Positions 11,781-23,700 of a stretch of 64,000 bases of DNA are shown piece after piece. The notes under the pieces were generated by a model that was not told where the DNA came from, searched no databases, and saw nothing but the letters and a program-made list of their open reading frames with translations. The stretch covers positions 15,898,797 to 15,962,796 of the forward strand of contig NC_063058.1 of assembly GCF_018812025.1 (NCBI RefSeq), in the 5' to 3' direction. The stretch is from Megalobrama amblycephala. Taxonomy: Eukaryota; Chordata; Actinopteri; Cypriniformes; Xenocyprididae. Each line of letters opens with the position of its first letter. The first letter of the stretch is position 1. Both the position numbers and the translations under genes were made by a program.

Positions 11781-14700
11781 CTGCATAGACAAAGACAAGA
11801 GAATGAATTCATTCACTAATTGTTACTGGCAATAAAAGTTTGACTATTTTACACTGCAAAAAATGCTGTTCTTACTTAGAATTTTTGTCTTGTTTCTAGT
11901 CAAAATATCATAAAGTTCTTAAATCAAGAAGCATTTTCTTGACAAGTAAAAATAATTTTCTTGTTTTCAGGAAAAATAAGTCAAAATTAAGTGAGTTTTT
12001 CCTTAAACCAAGCAAAATAATCTGCCAATGGGTAAGCAAAATAATCTTATTTCAAACCAAAAATAAGCTACTGTATATAATCTTGTTTTCAGTTTGAAAT
12101 AAGATTTTTTGCTCACCCCATTGGCAGATTATTTTGCTTGGTTTAAGGAAAAACTCACTTAATTTTGACTTATTTTTCCTGAAAACAAGAAAATAATTTT
12201 TACTTGTCTAGAAAATGCTTCTTGATTTAAGAACTTTAAGATATTTTGACTAGAAACAAGACAAAAATTCTAAGTAAGAACAGCATTTTTGGCAGTGTAG
12301 GCTATGTCTACATTAATCCAGATATATTTGAAAATTAGAAAATGGAGCTGTCCAACTTGGCGTCCTGTTTCAAAACATGAGGGCAATTGCGTTTTAGACC
12401 ATACATGGAATGGCGATTGAGTTCAACCTGGATGCACCAGTAAGTAGTGGGATATTTTGATAATAAAATGATTGTGCCAGTTGAATAGCGTGAGAACTTT
12501 ATTATGCCTGGTCTCTCAGTATCATCTCAGAGAGATTTTATGTTTTACACATGCGCAGTTATATTTTACACGTTTTCAGTTTCAGTGTGGATGAGCAACT
12601 TTTAGTAAACACTTAGAAATGCTAATGTGGATGGAGAACATTTTCAAATGAAAACGCTGTTTTTAAATGTAGCTGGATTAATGTACAAGTAGCCTTAAGG
12701 TGAAACCAGAAGCATATCTGGCCGTCTTGATCAGCTTGGAATCACCAGATTTTTCCCCAAAAAAGGCCTCAGTCTGGCTGGCAGACTGGAAGAACATGTT
12801 TAGCTGCCCGCGGCCACTGAAGGACCAAAGTTTCCTCAGGAAGAACAATCTGTGCAGCTGAGCTGTCTATCCAGTCCAGTTTAGATTCCCAGGTGTTTCC
12901 ACCTCCACATTCTCCAACTGAATGATGTCGACTGGTCTCGCTGGCGCAGCAGAAATCCAACACCTACTCATCTTGTTCATGCAGGCTGTTCTCACTGTTT
13001 GACATGACAAGGTACACCATTGTGTTGTACACACTCTACCCATATTTTTTGCTGGAATAGAAGTCTAAATCATTTTGTGAGGTAAGCAAAATTATGGAAC
13101 AAAAGCTGTTGATTGAGATTAAAGGGTTAGTTCACCCAAAAATGAAATCTGAGAGCTCTTTGACTCCTCCATATAGACAAGGTCCAGAAAGATACTAAAG
13201 GTATCGCTTAAATAGTCAATGTGACTACAGTGGTTCAACCTTAAAGGTGCCCTAGAATTAAATATTGAATTTATATTGGCATAGTTGAATAACAAGAGTT
13301 CAGTACATGGAAATGACATACAGTGAGTCTCAAACTCCATTGTTTCCTCCTTCTTATATAAATCTCATTTGTTTAAAAGACCTCCGAAGAACAGGCGAAT
13401 CTCAACATAACACTGACTGTTACGTAACAGTCGGGGTGTACGCCCCAATATTTGCATATGCCAGCCCATGATCAAGCCATTAGACAAGGGCAGAACATCT
13501 GGATCTGCACAGCTGAATCATCAGACTAGGTAAGCAAGCAAGAACAATAGCAAAAAATGGCAGATGGAGCGATAATAACTGACATGATTCATGATAACAT
13601 GATATTTTTAGTGATATTTGTGAATTGTCTTTCTAAATGTTTCGTTAGCATGTTGCTAATGTACTGTTAAATGTGGTTAAAGTTATCATCGTTTCTTACT
13701 GTATTCACAGAGACAAGAGAGCCGTCGCTATTTTCATTTTTAAACACTTGCAGTCTGTATAATGCATAAACACAACTTCATTCTTTATAAATCTCTCCAA
13801 CAGTGTGTAATGTTAGCTTTAGCCACGCAGCATAGCCTCAAACTCATTCAGAATCAAATGTAAACATCCAAATACAGTAAATACTATACTTACATGATCC
13901 GATGTATGCAAGCAGCATGCATGACGAACATCTTATAAAGATCCATTTTGAGGGTTATATTAGCTGTGTAAACTGTGTTTATGCTGTTCAAGGCAAGCGC
14001 GAGCTCCAGGGAAGGGGGAGCACGAGAATTAAAGGGGCCGCAACCTATAAATCGGTGCATAGTTAATGATGCCCCAAAATAGGCAGTTAAAAAAATGAAT
14101 TAAAAAAAATCTATGGGGTATTTTGAGCTGAAACTTCACAGACACATTCAGGGGACACCTTAGACTTATATTACATCTTTAAAAAGAAGTTCTAGGGCAC
14201 CTTTAATTTTATGTGTCAGAGACTGACACGGAAGAGAAGAAATTCTTAAATAAAGTAGTTATTTTTGTTTTGTTTTTGCGCACAAAAAGTATTCTCATCG
14301 CTTCGTAAAATTAAGGTTGAACCACTGCAGTCGCATGGATTAATTTAACAATGTCTTTAGTACCTTTCTGGACCTTGACAGTGGTAATTAAATGGCTGTC
14401 TATGGAGGAGTCAGAAAGCTCTCGGATTTCATTAAAAATATCTCTATTTGTGTTCCAAAGATGAACGAAGGTCTTACGGCTTGGAACCACATGAGGGTGA
14501 GTAATTGATGACAGAATTTTCACTTTTGGGTGAACTAACCCTTTAACTTAATGCTGGAATACACTACACAATATCCCTCCGATTTGCAGTCTGGAAGAGT
14601 CAACACTAGTTGCCTGAAGTCAGAGCCAGTCTGCAAACGTCGGCCAATTGGAGTTGACATATTTGACTGAAAAATAGTGTATAATGGGCACAATCACTGT

Positions 14701-17700
14701 TTTTTTAGCTTCCCAGACAGCAACATAGTCTGGCCCAGATCCGGCCCATATATGGCACGTGCATTATACGCGGACCAGATGTGGGCCGGATCTGTGCCGA
14801 CACTATGTTGCTGTCAGGGTTCACACTTTTCCATCAAGTCAGAGGAAATCAATCATGTTTGATTTTTTTTTTTTAGCCGATTTTAGAACGCATATTGGTT
14901 CATTTCTCAAGCACGTTTCTGTCTGAATTTGTTTTGTTCCGAATGACTTGAAAGTCGTTTAGCGTATGCCCAGTTTTTTCTGTAACTATTTACAAAGTCA
15001 GCAAGTGTGTGATGCCTAGTGTTTTAAGATCTGTTCAGATTTAAAAAGTTGTTTGGTGTATTCCAGTCTTTAATTGATTTAATTTTCTTTTAAGAGGCAG
15101 AATGGTATTGAAGTTTACAGTACTGAAGGTATTGGAGAAGTTAAAGGTGCCCTAGAACTTTTTTTAAAAGATGTAATATAAGTCTAAGGTGTCCCCTGAA
15201 TGTGTCTGTGAAGTTTCAGCTCAAAATACCCCATAGATTTTTTTTAATTCATTTTTTTAACTGCCTATTTTGGGGCATAATTAGAAACGAGCTGATTCAG
15301 GGTGTGTGGCCCTTTAATTCTCGTGCTCCACGCCACAAGAGCTCGCGCTTGCCTTAAACAACATAAAAAAAAGTTCAAACAGCTAATATAACCCTCAAAA
15401 TGGATCTTTACAAAGTGTTCATCATGCAGCATGTCTAATCGCGTAAGTACAGTGTTTATTTTGATGTTTACATTTGATTCTGAATGAGTTTGAGGCTATG
15501 CTCCGTGGCTAATGGCTAATGCATTAGCAACATGCTAACGAAACATTTAGAAAGACAATTTACAAATATCACTAAAAATATCATGTAATCATGGATCATG
15601 TCAGTTATTTTTGCTCCATCTGCCATTTTTTGCTATTGTTCTTGCTTGCTTACCTAGTCTGTTGATTCAGCTGTGCACATCCAGACGTCCTGCCCTTGTC
15701 TAATGCCTTGAACATGGGCTGGCATATGCAAATATTGGGGGCGTACACCCCGACTGTTGCGTAACAGTCTGTGTTATGTTGAGATCCGCCTGTTCTTCGG
15801 AGGTCTTTTAAACAAATGAGATTTATATAAGGAGGAGGAAACAATGGAGTTTGAAACTCACTGTATGTCTTTTCCATGTACTGAACTCTTGTTATTTAAC
15901 TATGCCGAGGTAAATTCAGTTTTTGAATCTAGGGCACCTTTAACAGATTCATTGGTCTAGTTCCTCTGCACTTCCATGCAGTGAGACTGTGTAAAGATTT
16001 CTAATCCATTTCAACTTCAAGTTTCCACACAAGTAATGTTTCTTCTCCTCTCAGAGTTCTCTTTCAGTGTGTGAAACTCCTTTGGCAGGTAATAAGGCTA
16101 TAGTTTTGCAAACTTTTGCTTTTACGGTAACATCATGTCTGTCTTTAGGCCAGAACACACCAAGCCGATGCCGGCGACGAAAGCAGACTGCGGGGGTTGA
16201 CTCACGTCGGCAGCGTCTGTGTCCAAAGTTGCCCTGACACACCAAAACGACGCTAAACAGTCGACGGCCAAGTAGCACGTCAGTTCTGCGCCTGCGTGAG
16301 ATGAAATGCCTTTCCGAACCTTCTCCAACGCCGATTCAACATTTCGAATCTGCCGAAAAACAGCCGTCGAGGACCAACTTCAGCAGACGTTACGGAACAC
16401 ACTGAGAAAACTTAGTTGGCCGATGAACAAAAACTGCCCGACGGCCGACCATCGGCTTGGTGTGTTCCTGCCTTTTCACAAATAGGGTCCAACTCAATTT
16501 GCTCCTATCAGGACAAACTCATGCGCAGCCAGATTTTGTTGAAGCAAATGAGATTGCAGTGTTTGTCTTCTCTTTGGCTCCTGGTCAGTGCCGATCCCTC
16601 ATCCATTGTACATGACAGAGACAGCACTTTACCCATAATGACTGAAGGCAGGTAGGCCTTTATTATTTGTGCTTGTTTTCAAAGCCAGACGCTAGAACCT
16701 CTGTCTGTCATTGTCAATGAACACTCTCCAAATGGCAGAAGACATTCTGAGAAATAATTCTGGTATTGATTGCTACGCAAAACAAAACTGACAATACACA
16801 CAAAAGATGCAGCCAGTCCCTCTTGGCCGCCTCAGAAGCCGCTGAAAGGAACTAAATAGAAGTACCTGGCCAGTCTTTCAGTGAAGGAGTGAACCCTTTC
16901 CACCTCATCTGGGTCATTAGGATCCAGTACCATTATACAATGGAAATTTCCATCACCTACATGGCCAGCAATAGGACCTAGAAAAGCATAACCGTATTAT
17001 ATCAGCAGTTAAAAACAGTTCTGAACATTAAATGAGAAAATCAAACTAGGTAAGCTACCGGTAAGATTGTTGCTGATTAAATCTTCCTTCGTCTCCACTA
17101 TAATCTGAGGTAGTCGTGAGATAGGCACGCAGACATCCGTTGAATATGCCTGCAACAAAATGAGTACATATATTAGTAAAATGTTGAGTTCTGGATTATG
17201 TATTAAAATATTTCCTCTTATTCCAACTTTATAGAAAGCCATTTGTAGGCTGATTTCCCCAAATATTGTAAAAATTTCTGTGGCTGTGCTTTCATAATAT
17301 TGCTTGAGCATTCTGACCAGCCCAGCATAGCAACTGATAAGTTTGGGGTTTGGCTGACCTGTGGCAGAATGTATGGGAAACCGGTTTGAAAAAGTCATGA
17401 TTTTTAAAGGATTAGTTCACTTTCATATTAAATTTTCATGATAGTTTACTCACCCCTATGTCATCCAAGATGTTCATGTCTTTCTTCAGTCAAAAAGAAA
17501 TGAAGGTTTTTGATGAAAACATCATTCCAGGATTATTCTCCATATAGTGGACTTCAATGGCCTCCAAACAGTTGAAGGTCAAAATTACAGTTTCAGTGCA
17601 GCTTCAAAGGGCTTTAAACGATACCAGACGAGGAATCTAGCGGAATGATCGGTCATTTTCGAAAAAAATACAACTGTATATGCTTTATAAACACAAATTA

Positions 17701-20700
17701 TCGCCTTGCACGTGGTTCCGCCAAAACCGCACTTCCGTATTCTTCAAAAAGTTTACGCTGAATGTCCTACGCCTTCCCTATTCTACTTATGGAAAAAATG
17801 GAACTGGCCCTGCGTTCGCTCCGTAAGTAGAATAAGTAGAATAGGGAAGGAAAATTTTTTTTGAAAGTGAACTAATCCTTTAAGCAAATAGATATGTGCT
17901 GTATGAATGTGCTGTTAAAAAATACTTTGTCCTATTCCAAATTAAAATTAATTTACAGCTTAAGCCATATTGTTGGCAGATTTTCCTTATAAATGTGTAA
18001 AACTGTGTCTCTGTGGCACTATCAAAACATTTCTGTTTGTTTGAGCATTCCAACCAGCCCAGCATAGCAACAGTGGCTCAACCAATGGTGTGAGTTTCAG
18101 GCAATGCTATCTATTTGGTTGACCAATGGCAGTCATTATTTTTGCAATGCATTATGCACAATCACACAAAAATTAAATCTTGAGGAAGTGTCACACAACA
18201 GGACAAAGCAATACTGATTTAATCTACCTTTATGCTAAAAGGTACAGTATGAACTTCTGGAACTCATTACTAAAGTTTTAAGTTTTAATATAGACCTTAA
18301 GTAGTCCCACCCCTTTTCAGCGCTACGCTCGTTGTGTTCTGTCTTCCAGTTTGTAATTTCAATGCATGAAGGTAAGATCTTACAGATTAATGAATGAAAC
18401 GTATGTTTTAAAAGCTTCCCAGTCTACTGACATTTGTTTAAGGGTTAGTTCACACAAAAATGAAAATTCTGTCATTAATTACCCTCATGTCGTTCATCTT
18501 AAGAACACAAATTAAGATATTTTTGATGAAATCCGAGAGGTATATTCTCATCCATAGACATCAAATTTCACCCTTTCAAGGTCCATAAAGGTACTAAAGA
18601 CATTGTTAAAACAGTCGACGTGACTGCAGTGCTTCAACCTTAATTTTATGAAGTGAGGAGAATACTTTTTTTTAGTTACGGAAGGACGTAGCGTAAGCTT
18701 TTTGAACAAAGAGTTTAACACTTTCTTCGTACGTTACGGAAGGCGGTCTAGCTAGATATTTTACTTCATAACTTGTTAAATATGGATATTTTTTTACACT
18801 AACGCATCGCTTCGCTTCAGAAGGCCTAACCCCCTCTGGAGCCGTGCGGAGTATGTTTATGATGGATGGATGGATGTGGATGGAGGCACTTTCTTCAGAT
18901 CATACTCGTTAGTATCGCTCACTGCCATTATAAAGCTCAGTTGCGTCAGGATATTTATTAATATAACTCCGATTGTGTTCATCAGAAAGAAGAAAGTAGG
19001 ATGGCTTGAGGGTGAGTAAAGCTTGGCGTAATTTTCATTTGAAAGTGAACTAATCCTTTAAGCGTGTACTCTAAGTTACACTTGTCTGAGTCAGAATAAA
19101 GTCATGTAGTGAATGTTCCCACCTTACATCCAGGCCTCAGGGCCAGGGCAGCGTACCATGCATCATGACGGGCTTTCCACAACCGGCCACGGCTCTCCTC
19201 ATCTTCCGCCCAGGCAAAGTCTGAGCCTCCGTTATCACGTGTGATCTCCTCTAAACACACAGAACATAAAGCTTCCAGATGACACATTCTTTCACATATA
19301 TTATCTGGTTATATAGCATTAAAAAAGTATGTTCAACACCTACAGTGTCAGTTGCATTGCTTCACTGCCATTCACAACTCCTCTCCCATGGCCTCATGGG
19401 ATAGTAAAGTGTCCATTGGATGCACACTTCAGAATCTTACCAGAAGTAGTAGGTCATGTGAACTGAGTAGTATGTCCAAACTGCATTCGAAATCGCATTC
19501 TCCATTCATACTCATAGAAGTAAAAAGTATTTTCTATAGCATGAATGAAATTCAGACATACTTCATCCGCCATGACCTATGGCACCAGTTGTGTCACTTC
19601 ACTTTCATTCACAAATGCTTTCCCGTGGCCTCATGGGATAGTAAAGTGTCCATCAAATGCGCATTTCAGAATCTCGTCGGAAGTAGTAGGTCATCCAGGT
19701 ACTTTTCGCATACTGTTTTATGAATACTATGAATTCAGATGTACTACTCAGCTCACATACGGTTATTCGCCTGTTTTATAGTATGGAAGTAGGCATATTT
19801 GGAAGTCATACGCTACTATCACTACCTACTGTACTATAACCAGAGTTCACTACCTAGTGCACACAAAAGCCCTCTAAATGGCATTGTTTTGCTTTTGTAA
19901 AATATATTTTTTGTACAAAATTTTTGTTTTATCTACATCAGTGGTTCCCAAACTTTTTAGCTTGGAGTACCCCCTGAAGGGATTACCATCCTTCTGCTTA
20001 CCCCCTCTCTCCCACTTTGACAGCAGTCACTCCTTTACCATTAAGGGACAATATTTGCCCCCTAAACTGGTTTCCCAGTGCTTTTTTTTTTTTTTTACCT
20101 TTATGAATAACTTTATAAAATAAATAATGTTTTAAATAAAAAATGTTCAATAGAGAAAAATGCAATGATGGTAAAACTAAGTAAAACTTTTAAATATTAA
20201 ACTAAAACCACCAGTAGGTGGCAGCAAGTCACTGTTTATTATGAGTGAGTCATGGAGTCATTCATTCAGTAACGAAGCAAATGGCTGTGAATGAATCATT
20301 GAATCATTGACTCTCATGATTCGTTCAAAGCTGCAGAATTGTTCGGGAAACACAGACGTGTGTTTTAGTTCTGCTGTGGTTTTCGTTAGAGCTATTATTT
20401 CATTGCAAAATAGAGTAAATACTGACAGTACTATAAGTGTAGTACCTGTTGTAATAATCTCACGTTTGCAGTCATGTGGATATTTGGGTACAATTGCATT
20501 CTTGCTCGTTATCATCATTAAATACAAGAACTCACACAAGGTATGATTTTGTATCGGAGAAAGTTTGAGTCTTAAATTGAAATTAATCCACTATCTGTCT
20601 ATTTGTTCTTCATGCGAGTAAGTGCTAAATCCCCACTTTAACAAAGGTGCATTGTCGAGAACGACAGTAATTTAGCGCGATTTAAGGCAGCAGACTGCAA

Positions 20701-23700
20701 TCTATGTATGCTGCTTCTGTGGATACATAGCCTACAGTCTTTTTTGACTGCAAATGATGAAGTAATCCGATTACATGTACTGGATTTACGGCATTTTGGC
20801 AATTAGAAATACATGCTCGATTTTAAAGGTGCCCTAGATTATGTTTTTAAAAGATGTAATATAAGTCTAAGGTGTCCCCTGAATGTGTCTGTAAAGTTTC
20901 AGCTCAAAATACCCCATAGATTTTTTGTAATTAATTTTTTTAACTGCCTATTTTGGGGCATCATTATAAACGCGCCGATTTTATGCTGCAGCCCCTTTAA
21001 ATCCCGTGCTCTCCGCCCACAGAGCTCGCGCTTGCCTTAAACAGTGCCTTAACAAAGTTTACACAGCTAATATAACCCTCAAAATGGATCTTTACAAAGT
21101 GTTCGTCATGCATGCGGCATGCATGCGTCGGATTATGTGAGTATTGTATACTGTTATATTGTTTACTTCTGATTTTGAATGAGTTTGAGGCTATGCTCCG
21201 TGGCTAACGGCTAATGCTACACTGTTGGAGAGATTTATAAAGAATGAAGTTGTGTTTATGAATTATACAGACTGCAAGTGTTTAAAAATGAAAATAGCGA
21301 CGGCTCTCTTGTCTCCGTGAATACAGTAAGAAACAATGGTAACTTTAACCACATTTAACAGTACATTAGCAACATGCTAACGAAACATTTAGAAAGACAA
21401 TTCACAAATATCACTAAAAATATCATGTTATCATGGATCATGTCAGTTATTATTGCTCCATCTGCCATTTTTCGCTATTGTTCTTGCTTGCTTACCTAGT
21501 CTGTTGATTCACCTGTGCAGATCCAGACGTTAATACTGGCTGCCCTTGTCTAATGCCTTTTATAATGTTGGAAACGTGGGCTGGCATATGCAAATATTTG
21601 GGGCGTACACCCCGACTGTTACGTAACAGTCGGTGTTATGTTGAGATTCGCCTGTTCTTCGGAGGTCTTTTAAACAAATGAAATTTATATAAGAAGGAGG
21701 AAACAATGGAGTTTGAAACTCACTGTATGTCATTTCCATGTACTGAACTCTTGTTATTTAACTATGCCAGGATAAATTCAATTTTTCATTCGAGGGCACC
21801 TTTAATATTATTTTAAGGTAGAATTAAATGAACTATTCAGCATTTTGTTCGCGTACCCCCTATTTTCACCTCACGTACCCCAAGGGGTACGCGTACCCCA
21901 GTTTGGGAACCACTGATCTACATATACCTGTGATGGACACTTGCTCCTCCATGCTTTTGGAGCTCCCGTGGAACTCCAGGAAGAGAGTGGGCGTTATGGC
22001 ATAGGACAGGTTGTTGAAGCGATTGCAGGCGTTTATCATCACATCGTCCAAGAACTCTGCAAACGAAACATCAAGACCAATTAAGTTGTGTGAGGCCTTT
22101 GTGGGTAGAAAGTCCAGGGTTAAAAAAAAATGTATGCCTCACTGCAGCCTCGATTTAAAAATCTAAGAGACCGGTCATGCCTGATTACTCATAAATTGGA
22201 TGGACTGGTGGAATATTTTCCCTGCGTGGACTGCAAAAGAAGAAACATGTCGTGGTTCTGAGAACCAAGCAATTCATTAAACCCTTGACTGCGCTCAGTG
22301 TTGACTATGTATAAGGATGGTGTTTCCTTCTGAATTAATGTTTATGTTATTGCAAAAGCCTTTAATGAATAGATTAGAATGAAATGAATAGAGTTCTGGA
22401 CTAAATCACACAGTTAGGCATGCATGTAGTTTCGAGTGCCACAGTCTGTGATTTTACAAGTTCACAACACAAGAGACCAACTGTTCTTTTGTTATGTTAA
22501 TGCCAATGAGGACAGCACACTAAGCACATTGTGACCATGTGCTTCAACCTTCACCCACCTATGCGGGCAATGGGTACTCCAGCTTGCAGGATCTGAACGG
22601 TGCTGTCCACCGCTGATTGGACGGATGGAAAGGAGCAGACAGCTGACACCATACTTTCAGGAATACCATACAATCGAAGTGTGGTTTTGGTAATGATACC
22701 CAACGTTCCCTCTGAACCCACAAAAAGGTTTGTCAGGTTGTAACCGGCAGATGTCTTTCTGAAAGGGGATTAAGTGTATCAAGTCTAGAAAACAATAGGT
22801 TTAGTTCAAGATGCTTTAATTGTGAGTTTGCAGTCATACCTTGGACGACGCCCCCTGCCTGCTGTGTGGAGGACTGTTCCATCTGCTAGAACAACCTCCA
22901 GGTTCAGGACGTTCTCGCGCATTGTGCCATAACGGACTGCATTGGTGCCTGACGCGCTAGTAGCAGCCATGCCGCAGAGAGATGCGTCGGCACCTGGATC
23001 TGTGGAAATAACCATTAATCATTTCCAAACATATAACACAAAAATAAAGCCAAGTTAAAGTTTTAATTAAGGCCCTTTCACACCAAGGATGATAACAATA
23101 ACAATAACTAGATGAGTAAAGTTTGTTGGGACAAACTTTGATGTTGGCTTGACAAAGCCGTATGAAAGTTTGAAAGTTTTATAAGTTTTACATTTAGTGA
23201 ATTGGAAAGAGAAAGAAAGATATTTGCTTGCATGAATTGGAATGTTTTCTAGCATGTTTTAACAGGTTACTTGCATGAATTAACATGAATTTGCATGTTG
23301 CTAGCATGATTTAGCATGCTGCTAACATGAATTTGCATGTTGCTAGCATGTTTTAGCACATTGACAGCATGAATTAGCATCAAAGTCCCTTTAAGACAAG
23401 TCATTTCACTCAGCGGCCATCTTTGAACTGCCTTTGGGGCATTCAAGTGCAGCTCCTATCTCTTTGAATGGGGAAACATCAAATTCTCCAAAGCTGTTTG
23501 CCAAGCTTTCAATTGAATTTCATATTTGAAATCACCAATGAAATCTTACAACAACCGTCTCATAAATTTTGTTTCTAAATGCTCGAATCATGACACAAAA
23601 CTGTATTACTTAGGCTGGATCAAGCTAATGCGCATGCGCAGTCCTAAATGCGCGTCTCGTGCCTCATTTCGGAGGCGCGCGTCTGACTGTTTCTATAGAA

